Source: Limnomonas spitsbergensis
Taxonomy: Eukaryota; Chlorophyta; Chlorophyceae; Chlamydomonadales
Reading direction: 5' to 3'
DNA length: 64,000 nucleotides
NCBI GenBank assembly: GCA_037349105.1
Contig: JAYJMM010000124.1
Coordinates: forward strand, 5,440,001 to 5,504,000
Shown here in pieces: positions 1 through 11,144 of the stretch. The notes beneath the pieces are model-generated. The model ran no database searches, was not told the origin of the DNA, and worked only from the letters and a program-made list of their open reading frames with translations. The first letter of the stretch is position 1. The number at the start of each line of letters is the position of its first letter. A program made the translations under genes and the position numbers.

Positions 1-880
1 AGATGGGAGGGGGAGGAGGGGGTCACAGCCTGATGAGGAGATGGGAGGGGGAGGAGGGGGTCACAGCCTGATGGGGAGATGGGAGGGGGAGGAGGGGGTC
101 ACAGCCTGATGGGGAGATGGGAGGGGGGGGGAGGGGGTCACGGCCTCATGGGGAGATGGGAGGGGGAGGAGGGGGTCACAGGCTGATGGGGAGATGGGAG
201 GGGGGGGGAGGGGGTCACGGCCTCATGGGGAGATGGGAGGGGGAGGAGGGGGTCACAGCCTGATGGGGAGATGGGAGGGGGGGGGAGGGGGTCACGGCCT
301 CATGGGGAGATGGGAGGGGGAGGAGGGGGTCACAGGCTGATGGGGAGACAGGGGGAGGAGGGGATCACGGCCTGACGGGGAGACGGGAGGGGGGGGGAAG
401 AGAGTCACGGCCTGATGGGGAGACGGGAGGGGGGGGGGAGGGGGTCACGGCCTGACGGGGAGACGGGAGGGGGGGGGGGGCGTCACGGCCTGTGTGGGGG
501 GGAGGGGGTCACAGCCTGTGTGGGGGGAGGAGTGGAAGGGGGAGGGGGGGGAGGGGGTCACAGCCTGTGTGGGGGGAGGAGTGGAAGGGGGAGGGGGGGA
601 AGGGGGTCACGGCCCGAGTGGGGGGAGGAGTGGAAGTGGAACAGGGAGGGAGGAGGGAGGGGGGTGGCCACGGGATGAAGGGGGGGGGGGAGTGGAAGGG
701 GGAGGGGGAAGGGAGGGGTGGCGGTCACGGGATGAGGGGATGGGGGGGGGGAGTAGTGGAATGGAAAGGAGGGGAGGTGTCACGGCTTGATGAGGAGAGG
801 GGGGGGGGAGGAGGAGGGGGAGGGGAGGAGGAGTGGCCATCGCCTGATGAGGAGATGGACAGGGGCGGCCGCGTGTTGTC
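1..880. repeat. G-rich 38-bp minisatellite in POLE intron
   Basis: Tandem array of a roughly 38-bp unit (GATGGGGAGATGGGAGGGGG followed by AGGAGGGGGTCACAGCCT) that decays to the right into longer, more variable G-rich units. The plus strand is almost pure purine with many runs of 4-9 G, so G-quadruplex or triplex formation is possible. It lies downstream (minus sense) of the last visible POLE exon, so it is probably intronic in that gene. Open frames through it are repeat artefacts. Confidence 0.9.
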
Positions 881-1003
881 AGTACCTGGCTGTAGGTAGT
901 ATGAAGACTAGAAATAGGATTGGGTGCATCATGGAGGAGGAGCACCTGCTAACTAGCTTCCCTGCACCTGCCTGCTAGCTTCCATCCCTGCCTCCCACTG
1001 CAC

Positions 1004-4000
1004 CTTGAGTCCCCTGCTGCCCTGGGGCAGGTAGGAGTCGCGGTTGACCCAGTGCAGGCAGTCCATGTGCACCGCGTGCCGGCTCAGCCACTCGCCGCCC
1101 ACACTGTTGCCTTTGTAGCCTGCCCCGCCGCCGCCTGCGCTCTGCTTCACACCCAGCTCCTGGTGCAGGTCGATGCCGTGGTGCGTGCAACGCTTCTCGA
1201 TGAACGGGAAGTCGAAGAAGTCGCCGTTGTAGGTCACGTAGATGGCTGGCTTAGCCTGGGGGGGGTGGAGAGAGGGTCGGGGGGAGTGGTGGGCAACAGA
1301 TGGCTGGCTTGGCCTGGGGGGGGTGGAGGGAATGGTAGAGCGCTTCGCAACAAAATGCACTAGCTATTTTGTGCACCCTCCCTGCCCCTTCTGTCGTCAC
1401 GTAGATGGCAGGCTTGGCCTGGGGGTGGTGGAGAGGGGGTCGGGGGGGGGAGCGATTTGCAAAACAACGCACCAGTGCTTGTTGCACCCTCCCTGCCCCT
1501 TTTGCCGCCTCCACATACCCGCCTTACCCCTGTCCCATCATTGCCCTCTACGCACAGACCTTCTCAAGCCCTCCCTTCCCCCTCCACACGTGGCCTCCTC
1601 CTACACACCTGCACCTGTCCCATGCTAGCACAACACAGCATGATACGGCGCAATACGGCACAGGTTCAGCCGGATTGTACTACCAAAGTGCCACGATACA
1701 GCTCGATACAGCACAGGTTCAGCCGGACAGTGCTACTACGCCCTGCCCCCTTCACACGCTCCACCCACGCACCTGCTTCATGTGGTCCAAGAACTTCCGC
1801 AGCAGCGCAACCTCATTAACCTCGTTGTACACAATGAAGGGGCCTTCGAACTCCGGCTTGGGCGTATACTCAAAATCCGATATGTGCCCGCCGACCACCT
1901 CCCGGTTGACAATCAGGTAGCCCTGTTAGGCAGCGTGTCGTTCAGTGCACTTCCAACAAGCGTTAGCCACACTTTAACCAAGATTTAGCCACACGTCTGG
2001 AACACGAGGGACCGGGGGCAGCAAGCCCTGTTGCGTGGGCCGCCAACGGCAGGCCGGTCATAAATCATCCCAGTGGTCCCAGCGGTGGAAAACCAGCTGT
2101 CCCCCCAAAGCTGCCCTTGCGCCTAATAAAAGCAACAAGGCTGTGTAGAGAAAAGAGAGGACTCACAGCCCCCATCGTGGGCGGGTGGACGCCTAGTGTG
2201 AAGTGTGTAGGGTCCAGGGTTTAGCCTTCCCGGGCTTGTGGACGCACACGGACTGACAAAAAAAACACCAAAATGATGTTAAAAGACAGCACTGGCATCG
2301 TTCTGCCCCCCATCCATCCTCCAGTCATCCCTCCCCCTATCCCAAGTGCTACCGTTCGACCTCTTGCTCTCACACCCCTGGTCCTCCACCCCATCTTGCC
2401 CTCCTGGTCATTCCTCCCCCTCCTTGGCGCAGCCACAGATCCCATTTCTCTCATACCCCTCACACTTGCCCACATCCTTGGTGCTGCCAGCGCCAGTTAT
2501 TATTCCAGCTTCAGCGCCATTTTCAAAAGAACCCTTAGCTGCCACTACGCCCATTATGTCCCCCTCACCACCCTTGGTGCGGCCACTGGACCCTTTGCCC
2601 CACATCCCCGGCATTCACCCCCACCATCCTTGCTGCTGCCAGCACCGGAGGGCCAGCATAGAAGTCATTTCGCAAGTTTCAGCGCCAGTTCCAAAAGAAA
2701 GCTTGGCGTCCACTTTGCCCATTGCCCCCCCCCCCCCTCTGTGCCGCCTGTTTGACAATCACACAAGAGATCTTAGACACCTGGTCATACTTGGCGATGT
2801 TGAAGTGCACACTTCAGTCACACTCTAGATACACTTCAGGTACCTTCCTTGCTCCCACACTTCCCTCCCACCTCCCACACTTCCCCCCCACCTGCTTGTC
2901 GATCATGTAGGAGATCATGAAGACCTGGTCGTACTCAGCGTTGGGGAACTGCAGCGGCAGTTTGGTGGTTTCGATATCCCACGCACAGATCCGAGGCTCA
3001 GCGCGCTGCAGCAGGTCAGCGCGCCGCTCCAGAGTAGTCTGACCATCCTGAAGAGGACATGGGCAAGAGGACACGAGCATGAGGACACGAGGATGAGGAC
3101 CGGAGCATGAGGACACGAGCAGGAGGACACGAGGATGAGCACACGAGCATGAGGACACGAGGATGAGCACACGAGCATGAGGACATGAGGATGAGGACAC
3201 GAGCATGGGGAGGACACGAGCAAGAGGGGGCATGGGGAGGAAATATCGTATGCTGGTCCGTGTTGCGCAGGTTTTCTTGCGTGTGTTTGAGTGTGTCAGG
3301 CAGGCAGGGCAACGGAAGGGGTCGCTTGGCGTTAGGGTGCGGGATTCAGAGGGAGCATGGGGAAGGCCAAAGCGGAACCAATACAATAGAACAAAATGTT
3401 TCCCAGCCATACTTGCCATGCACTCCCCTCTGCCATACCCATGTGATCTCTTGTCATACATATGCGGCCTCCCTCATACCCATGTGACCTCCCCTTATGC
3501 CCATACGTGTTCCTCTCATACCCGAGTGGTCTCCCATCATGATGCTCATGCATGATCCCCTCATGCCCATACATGCCCCGTCATGCCCATACGTGCTCCC
3601 CAAGTATCATGCATGCACCTCTCATGCCCATGCGTGCCCCTCTTGTGCCCATGCGTGCTCCCCTTATGCCCATGCATGCCTTGTCATGCGCATACGTGCT
3701 CTTCTCATACCCATGCGTGCTCCCCTCATGCCCATGCATGCCCCTCTCATTCCCATGCGTGCCCCTCTCATGCCCATGAGTGCTCCCCAAATACCCATGC
3801 TTGCAACCCTCATGCCCATGCATGCACCTCTCATGCCCATACGTGCTTCCCTCATGCCCATGCATGCCCCTCTCATGCCCATGCATGCCCCTCTTATGCC
3901 CATGTGGTCTCCCCTCATACCTATGCGTGCCTCTTACACCCATGTGTGCTCCCCTCATGCCCATGCATGATCCCCTCATGCCCATGCATGATCCCCTCAT

Positions 4001-6739
4001 GCCCATGTGTGCTCCCCTCATGCCTATGCATGCCCCTCGTATGCCCATGTGGTCTCCCCTCATACCTATGCGTGCCTCTTACGCCCATGTGTGCTCCCCT
4101 CATGCCCATGCATGATCCCCTCATGCCCATGCGTGCTACCCTCATGCCCATGCATGCTCTTCTCAGCCATACCTTCCGCTTCACAGCAAACCAGTGCCCA
4201 CAGCGTACGTCCGTGTCGATAAGGTACCGGACGTGGTAGGGCACGTCATGCTCCCTCATGTCCACGATGCTGTCTAGGACGTCCTGATGAGGGAAGCAGC
4301 CGAGGGAGGGGCATGTGAGTGGGTGGGTGGGAATCATGCAGCTGCCGGTCTGCACCCGTAAGGTACCGAACATGGCAGAGCACACTATATGCTGACGGAT
4401 GTCCTCAATGTTGTTTAGGACATCTTGGCGGGGCATGACGTGAGTGTGTGGGTGGGAATAATGCAATTGCCGGATTGCGCTGATAAGATATCGGACATAG
4501 CATTGCACATTATATGCTGACAGATGTCCTTGATGCGGTTTAGGACATCCTGGCGGGCAAGGGAAGCGGTCAGGGGAAGACAGTCTTCGACCATTTCGGT
4601 GTTTAAAATACACCCTTTGGCCTCCTTTTTCATTTCCAAAACGTGGCATGCGTGGGTGAACCGAGCAGCTGCCGGTTTGCGCCGAGGCAGCAGGCTTGGG
4701 TGAACACCGTAGCAGGCCCCCGATGCCTTCAGCAGGAACGCGCAGCCGGGCTGTCGCCAAACAGTTGCATGATGAATTGCTCTCTCTAGCCTCTCGCCCA
4801 GCCCCCTCGACGAAATCTGCCACAGCATGTTTTTCCCGGCAATAAGTACACCTGCGGCAGGCCGCCCTATGGCCGCCAAAGGCCTGATGGGGGACGATTT
4901 TTGACCGGCTTGCAGGTACAGGCCCAAGCAGCATGGCCGGCTGGGCATGGGGCTTCCTGCCGGAGGCCAGGAGATAGCTGACCTTGGGTTGAACTGCAGC
5001 CGCCCAAAGTAAGACTGAAATCCACCTCATCTGCACTGCCTGCTCTTCTCCTCGCTTTCGCGCCTGCTTGTGCAGTGCTGCCTCCTCGCCACCTGCAATG
5101 ACAGTCCTACCCCCCACCCCGTCTGGCGCCTGCAATGGCAGTGCTGCCCCACACACCATCTGCACTGACAACGCTGCCTATGCAGTGCAGCCCCCACCCC
5201 GCCTGCAGTGGCAGTTCTTCCCCACACGCAACCTGCGCAGGCTGTGCAGCCGCCTCTCCTCGCTTTCGCACCTGCTTGTGCAGTGCTGCCTCCTCGCCAC
5301 CTGTACCAGTAGTTATGCCACCTAGCCCCACACATCCACCTGCCTGTGCAGTGCAGTGGCAGTACTAACCCCCACCCCACCTGCACTGGCGATCCTACCC
5401 CCCACCCCACCTGCACTGGCAGTGCTGCCCCCTCTCCTCGCTCTCCTGCCTGCCTGTGCAGGTCCGTGTAGGCCGAAGTCGTCTTGGCCTTGGCACGGTT
5501 GCGGGACACAATGGGCTGTATCTCCCTTTTGGCCTCAGTCAGCTGTTGTGAGTTGAAGAAGCTGATTTTGAGCAGCTTGCGCTGCAGTCCGGACAGGTGA
5601 TTTTTCTGTAAAGGGCACAGTTGTGAGGAAGAAAGGTAGTGGTAAGGAGGGAGAGGTAGTGGTTGGATGGGAGGGTATGGTCATGAGGAGAGGGCTCAGT
5701 GGTGGAGAAGAGACAGGGGTAAGGAATGAGAGGCAGGCGGGGAGATTAGCAGGGCAGTGGCTGGGGCGAGTTTTGAGACGCCGCCCACGGCCAGAGGATG
5801 CTCATGCTCATACGTAATGATTAAAGCTGAGGGTCTGCGCCCTGTGCATGAGCAGCTCTGCAAATCAGTCTCGTTTGCTGCCATGGCTACTACTGCCCTC
5901 TCACCAGGTCAAGGTCCTCCCTCATGACCACCTCCGCACAGCGGATCATGCCCTCAAATTTGCGCCTTAGCCAGCCCTCAACGTCCGCCTCTTGATCATG
6001 GGCCACCTGGCATGGGACAGACAAATCAGCACATGCGAGTCTGAGGGCCAGCCCATGATGCTCCTTTGCCTTACCTGAATGTAGAAGTATGGCGAGAACC
6101 CAACCCTGGCCTTGAACATGTCGCCATCCTGAAGATGAAGACGTGGTTTTGTTAAGGCATGGGCTGAAGGGTTGGCGCATGAGCTGAAGGATGTCCTACC
6201 TGGCACATGAAGTAGCAGTCGACGGAGCTGATAACCTGCCCGCTGTCCTTGTCTTCCATACAAGACTGTTCACACAGGTTGGGCATGGCCAGTCAGAAGA
6301 AGCAGGCACAGCATTGGGTTTAATTCGAGCATGTGCGCACCGGTGAAATGGTCATGAGCCAACCAAGTTTGTCCTCCCCCTCATTAAAGAGGGGAAAACC
6401 CAGGCCGGTCTCCAATTCATCCTCTGCCTTCACCTGGAGCAGCTGTGTTTGGGAAGGCTGGGCGGGTCAGCTAACTGGCCCTTCAAAATCAGCATGCGCG
6501 AATGTGTATTCGGACCCTGCTTGCACCTTTGCGTTCGTTTCATCTGCTGCTGCCGACCCAGGGCCACCTCTGTCCCTGTTCATGAAGTTCCCATTCAAAA
6601 CTCGTTTCCCCCTGCCTCCTCCACGGCCAAATCTGCCACCGCCACGTCCACCTCCGCCGTTAAGATCATGGCATTGTAATGACGAGATGCGTCCCCCGCC
6701 TCGACCACTGAAGCTTGGAGCTCTTCCCCCACGATTCAT
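1004..6739 (-). CDS. POLE: DNA polymerase epsilon catalytic subunit, N-terminal exons (partial)
   Basis: Leading-strand replicative polymerase, nuclear. I place ten exons on the minus strand: 6739-6476, 6433-6341, 6265-6200, 6128-6075, 6006-5905, 5605-5450, 4283-4173, 3047-2892, 1922-1773, 1255-1004. All are phase 0 and join into about 468 residues. Exon 1 starts with [10 protein letters not shown] and is RGG-rich. The next exons carry the B-family N-terminal motifs ([44 protein letters not shown]). Exonuclease motif I ([10 protein letters not shown]) falls near residue 306, then [28 protein letters not shown], motif II ([15 protein letters not shown]) and RDSYLPQG. D and E of motif I and D of motif II are present, so proofreading looks intact. 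The order and spacing match eukaryotic POLE, which separates it from Pol delta. Exon 6 seems to end at a GC donor (CAG|GCAGGAG). The polymerase domain lies off the left edge. Introns are loaded with minisatellites. Confidence 0.93.
1236..1450 (-). repeat. Tandem copies of POLE exon 10 acceptor
   Basis: The acceptor plus the first codons of POLE exon 10 (minus sense CCCCCAG|GCTAAGCCAGCC, encoding AKPAIYVT) occur once at the functional position (about 1236-1265). Two degenerate copies follow upstream in the intron at about 1290-1325 and 1393-1430 (GCCAAGCCAGCC and GCCAAGCCTGCC). Each copy keeps the polypyrimidine/C-rich tract and the AG, so each is a candidate 3' splice site. Confidence 0.75.
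2753..2812 (-). repeat. Degenerate copy of POLE exon 8 3' end
   Basis: About 60 bases aligning with the last third of POLE exon 8. Minus-sense translation reads [18 protein letters not shown] against [18 protein letters not shown] in the exon. It lies in the intron after exon 8, about 80 bp from its donor, with no stop in the matching frame. An old duplication of an exon edge. Confidence 0.7.
3055..3235. repeat. 14-15 bp minisatellite in POLE intron
   Basis: About a dozen imperfect units of GAGGACACGAGCAT / GAGGACACGAGGAT, immediately upstream (minus sense) of POLE exon 8. Probably intronic. Confidence 0.85.
3430..4168. repeat. 21-bp minisatellite in POLE intron
   Basis: About 35 copies of a 21-bp unit (CCCCTCTCATGCCCATGCGTG and variants). 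It ends directly at the donor of POLE exon 7 and lies in the intron before exon 8. The unit length is a multiple of three, so several frames stay open (MPMHAPL-like on plus, GMRGAHM-like on minus); these are not genes. Confidence 0.9.
4284..4560 (-). repeat. Two extra copies of POLE exon 7 5' half
   Basis: Upstream of the functional exon 7 acceptor lie two further acceptor-plus-exon copies, at about 4343-4435 and 4480-4556. Minus-sense translations begin [12 protein letters not shown] and [12 protein letters not shown] against [12 protein letters not shown] in the real exon. The frame is open from each copy into the next. The functional motif [11 protein letters not shown] is lost in both copies, so they look like decayed duplicates and not alternative exons. 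Confidence 0.8.
5045..5450 (-). repeat. Tandem copies of POLE exon 6 donor edge
   Basis: The 3' edge of exon 6 (minus sense CTGCACAGGCAG|GCAGGAGAGCG) recurs at about 5255-5303 (CTGCACAAGCAG|GTGCGAAAGC) and 5045-5098 (CTGCACAAGCAG|GCGCGAAAGC). Between them are shorter units built on CACTGCCAGTGCAGGTGGGG. The functional junction appears to use GC while the first copy has GT, so cryptic donor use is plausible. Confidence 0.7.
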
Positions 6740-7387
6740 GTCGACCTAGCGTAGTTCTAAGTCCCGTAACTAGTATATATGACTAGCAAGCTTCCCAAGA
6801 TTTTCCTCCTGTCGAGGTTTCCCCCACCATTTTTAATTCAAATTGTACTTCAAGTTCACACTTCTACGATCTGTCAGTTCGGCGATTTGTGCATATTGTG
6901 GACAGGTGGTGAACTGATCAACGCTGCAGCTCAAGGCGTGAGCTTAGGCCATGACCTGTTGTTTTAAACTGCCAGCACGTGTCTCTTGTTCAACTGGGCG
7001 CTGTCATTGAAGCTTCGGCGATTACCGGCCAACGTTCCCCTTATGCGTCTACCGGTACGCAAGGCACTCCTGTTAGACCATGCTTGGTTTACATCTCACT
7101 GTTTCTATAAGCCACGTCTTACAACTGCACCGAGACATACTGGCAAACCACCAGTGTATCACGACATGCCTACAACTGATATCACAACAGCCTTCAAATA
7201 CCGGTAGTTGATTTCAAACTCCGTCTTGCTTTCAACTTGCTCACAACTGATACCCCACTGATACCGGTAAAACAACAGTCATTGATCAATTTTTAATTTC
7301 GAACGCCATCCTGCTGTCATTGCGTCAACTCTCATCCTGCATGCTTCAATTCAGATCACGGCTAGCCCCACATTATTGTGCAAGTTT
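6740..7387. other. Intergenic, POLE 5' side and CDT1 3' side
   Basis: About 650 bp between the POLE start codon and the CDT1 stop; both genes read leftward. It should hold the POLE promoter and the CDT1 3' UTR. AT-richer than its flanks. TTACA (minus-sense TGTAA, the volvocalean poly(A) signal) occurs near 7088 and 7128. No ORF or RNA gene recognised. Confidence 0.5.
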
Positions 7388-10300
7388 TTAAGCGGGGTCA
7401 ACATCCTGCTGTTGCTGCTCCAAAGCCCTGGCCGCCAGAGCAGTCAAGCTCCTGCGCACGGCGTCCAGATCTGCTGAGCGTTCAATGCGCACCATCAGCC
7501 GTGGGCCTGCCCGCTGCTGCTCGGCCAGCGCGCCGGCATCTCTCAGTGGGGTCTGACTCTCTATACGGAGGTATTCAGGGACCTCTCGAGCCAGCATCTC
7601 CACCTGGCAGGCCACGGAAGACAAATTGCGAGGGTTCTTTAGATACAGTTATCGATACAGATGAATCCATGCATGCCAGATGCATGCATGCCCAACATCT
7701 GATGCATGCATGCCCAGCATCTGATGCATGCATGATTCCATGCATGCCAGATGCATGCATGCCCAACATTTGATGCATGTATGCCCAGCATCTGATTCAT
7801 GCATGAATCCATGCATGCCCAGCATCTACTGCATGCATGCCCAACAAATGCTACACATAATACATTGAAACATACCTCACAACATCTACATGTGCTGACC
7901 CCAATCGCCCAATCAGTTCAGCTCAAAATCATGAAAGCGTGTACAACGAAGGTATCAATGCCTAACTGGAGCCTCCATGGTCTGACCCCATGACCTACAT
8001 CTGTGCTTCTGCAAGACCAAGCCCTCCCCTGTGTGCACGCACAACAAAGGCCACATATGCTGATATGCCACACCATGTCCCCCTTGGCCCCAACCTCTCG
8101 CCTGCATCTGCGCTTCCGCTAGACCCAGCCCGCCCCGTTGTGCGCTCTTGTCCCTCATGGCAGCCACAACCTCATCCTTCGCCCTGAGGCAGCTGCCACG
8201 CACGCCGAAGATGACACGGATTATGTCAAACGCGGACGGGAGCTGGACCGCAGCTTGCATCTGCTGCCGCCGGGCCCTGACTGAGGGGCTGCCCATGCGA
8301 GCGGCCTCGGACTTATCCAGGAGCTGCGAGCATGACAGATCCAGAGCTCATTTGATCGCTTCTCCGATCAACCATATGCAAGGATTGTGGCGTGGCAGGT
8401 GCGTTGTAAAGTGAGAGATGCAGGACATAAGCTTGTTGAATAAGGAAAGTTTGCCACAACAGGCAGCAAAAGGAAGCAAACGTGGAATGACAGCAGTCAT
8501 GTTTTGCACTGCACCCTCACTGACGACCAGGGGTGAGATGCATGGCATGTTTCCAGGTTTAGAAAATCCCTGATCTTATCACGCCTCCGTATCGGAGGCT
8601 CTCCTAAAGCACAGTTGCATTGCCTTGGACTTTGATGCACACACGCACCACAAGTGCATCGGCGGACATGAGCCTTGCCAGCAGTGGGTTGCGCCGGGCC
8701 GAGCTCGGCGTTGGGGGCAGGCCCGTTGGCGGCAGGCCCGTGGGGTGCAGGCCGCTTGACCCAGATCCCTGCCGGCTTGGCAAGCCCCCGCTCACGGCCC
8801 CGCTGGGCGCCCGGGACATGTTGAAGCTCCCTCCGCGCTGGTAGGCAGCGCCGCCGACGCCTCCGCTGGCGTTGCTACCAGACGGTGCCCCCGCGGAGGA
8901 GTTGGGGCTGATCGTAAGGCCGCTGTTTCCATGGGGGAGCCTGGCCGGTGCGAAGGGTGACGGCTCCACGGCCGCCGATCCGTCAGCCATCAGATGCCTC
9001 CGCTTGGCCGCGTTCTCCATGCCGTCGTGAGGGTTAAGCGACGAGCTGGGCGTTCCGGCAGCTTGGGCCGCCGCATTGAACGCGCCTTGGGCAGCTGTGG
9101 AGCGCGAGGGAGTTCCGCTGCCTCCCCCGCTCAGTCCCGAGCGCCTTGACGTGGCTGGGCTGGCCATCCCCGGGCTTGCCGGGATCACGACGCAGCCCTC
9201 CTTTGCCGGCAGGTCGGCCAGCGGCAGGATACTGATCTGGAGTGGGGCTGGACGAGGGTGGGACGAGCCCGATCCACTGGGGGAGGACATGACGAGGTCG
9301 GGGAAAGGCACTGCCTGGATCTTTCCATCCAGGCGGGCCTTAGAGGCAGAGGCAGGCTCCTGCGCATGGCCCTGCTGCTCAGCCTGCTGCTGTTGGTCAA
9401 AGGCGACCAGGCGCGCTTCAAACTCGGTCTTCTCGTCGGCGTCACTAACGCGGGCTGGGGCGGTGCCGCTGTCGCGTCCCGAGCTTGCGCCGGAAGCCGT
9501 TGCCCTCTCAAACCGCAGGAGGAGCTGGTACTCCAACCTGGTAAACGTCAGGGTGCATGGGAGGGTACACATCAGGGTGCATGGGATGGTACATGTCAAG
9601 GTCCATGGGATGGGGACGGAATGAAAGCATGCACGTGTGGATCCTCACTGAGGGTCAGAGTTTGGTATCCCGTTACACATGCCAAAAGTACACTAGTACC
9701 AAAAAAATACCAGCGTTCATGCAGAGGGTATCCAAAAACTATCGACTAATAGTACCATACCTCCAGAACACATTCTCATATTTCCAGAATTTAGGCATAA
9801 CAATAATAAAACCAAATCTAGGGTTCTCTCAGCAGGCTAGGTATGAGGCATGCCGCCATTTCGCAGCCCTAGGAACTGCACCCTTTGACATTGCAGGTTG
9901 CTGCTTGAACCTGGTCTGGGGTCACTGATGCGACAGGCGGAAACCGCGGGGGCAGAGGGGGAGGACTCACTGCCGGTCCTCCTTTGAGATCGGGGCTTTG
10001 ATGTACTGCCAGGTGAACGCCTCGGGGTACAAGGCCTTGATCTGCTGCACGTGCTCAACCTATGAATCGAGGCAAAGGAGTTTAATTAGTCAATGCCGGG
10101 CGGCATCTCATGGCGTAAGCGACCAGCTGCAGGCCCACTGGATGAAGGCCCCACTGTGAGATCCCATGGGCGGTGGAATCCACCAAGCTTCTTCATCCAG
10201 GCACCTGTCTATGGGCCAGTCTATAGCCGTCAATCAACGTAAGCACCTGTATATGGGCCAGACTAGAACCGTCACTGAAGGTAGGTTTATGCCTCCATGG

Positions 10301-10770
10301 CATGACAAGCAGGAGCCCACCTTGAATTGCTTGTTTGAGTAGCTTTCAACAAAGGGCTTCAGGGACTTGAGGGTGATGCGCTCCCTTCTCCGATTTAGCA
10401 TAGCCTTGGCTGTCAGCATGGCCTCTACATGCAGTCAGATGAAGCAGTTGACACAGGTGTGCGGCAACATCTGCACAGCTAGTGTGATTTAGATGAATAA
10501 ACAAACGACTTATGCACTTCTGGTCAACCACGCACCCCAGATCCTCAGAATACCCCGAAGGTACTCAGGAAGGGTGGCTGCTTTGGATCCAGCACCAACA
10601 GGGGACTTGGCTTGTTGCGATAAAGGAGTACTACTTGGCTGACCGGCTCCTGGGGGCACCTCAGGAGTCGAAGCCCCTTCGTTGTGCGTCTCCTTAATGG
10701 CGGACAAGTCGGGCCGCACCCCTGACGCTCTGAGCATTTCAAGCCCGCGGCTTCTCTTTCGGCTGCTCAT
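7388..10770 (-). CDS. CDT1: DNA replication licensing factor CDT1
   Basis: Loads the MCM2-7 helicase at origins together with ORC and CDC6; nuclear, and bound by geminin in animals. Six exons: 10770-10536, 10424-10321, 10059-9971, 9537-8649, 8323-8102, 7603-7388. They total 1,755 nt in one frame, 584 residues, close to the animal and plant size. Residues about 79-142 are the central winged-helix (MLNRRRERITLKSLKPFVES, then VEHVQQIKALYPEAFTW). A low-complexity Ser/Pro/Gly linker follows in exon 4. The C-terminal MCM-binding winged helix is in exons 5-6 (LPSAFDIIRVIFGVRGSCLR, AEAQMQ|VEMLAREVPEYLRI, RLMVRIERSADLDAVRRSLT). The start is the first ATG; the N-terminus is basic (MSSRKRSRG) and disordered. 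Exon 5 appears to end at a GC donor (ATGCAG|GCGAGAGG), inferred from phase. It is the next gene upstream of POLE on the same strand, a second replication gene. Confidence 0.85.
7660..7860. repeat. ATGCATGC-rich minisatellite in CDT1 intron
   Basis: Seven or eight units of about 22-23 bp built on GATGCATGCATGCCCAACATCT, in the last CDT1 intron just upstream (minus sense) of exon 6. The repeated ATGCATGCAT cores are self-complementary. Confidence 0.85.
7985..8102 (-). repeat. Second copy of CDT1 exon 5 donor edge
   Basis: The end of exon 5 (minus sense GGGCTGGGTCTAGCGGAAGC, then GCAGATGCAG|GCGAGAGG) is repeated about 100 bp downstream at 7990-8035 as GGGCTTGGTCTTGCAGAAGC, then ACAGATGTAG|GTCATGG. 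The copy has a GT where the functional site has GC. Confidence 0.7.
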
Positions 10771-11144
10771 GCTGGTACTAGTTTAAGTTGCAATGTTTAA
10801 ATCACTAGTAAGTAGCCAGTGTCCGATTGCTCGCGCTTTGTTTCCTGAAGATTTCGAATCGATCGTGCGCAGTTTGGTTAAAGGTCGAACCGATGTACGG
10901 CACGTTTCAAACTTTACTTGGCTTTCTTATGGGGTGGTCAGCGAGCAGCAAGCGCAGTTGCGATTGCATGGCGCATAGCAAGCAATTTCCAAAAGTATCC
11001 CTCGATCTGCTGGCTGCCTAAGCGGCAGCCCTCAGTTTTGTTGGCCTTAGATTATCCCAACTACCAATAGTAGGCAACTAGGTCCTTCTAATTTCTTTCC
11101 AGGATATCCAAACGGGCGATTCGTGTCACGGTCAATCAATCGTA
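10771..11144. other. CDT1 upstream region
   Basis: About 370 bp between the CDT1 start codon and the left edge of the LINE-like repeat. Presumably the CDT1 promoter and 5' UTR. No other gene or clear motif recognised. Confidence 0.4.

Noticed and set aside
3497..4239. MPMHAPL-type repeat protein
   Set aside because: 21-bp intronic minisatellite between POLE exons 7 and 8.
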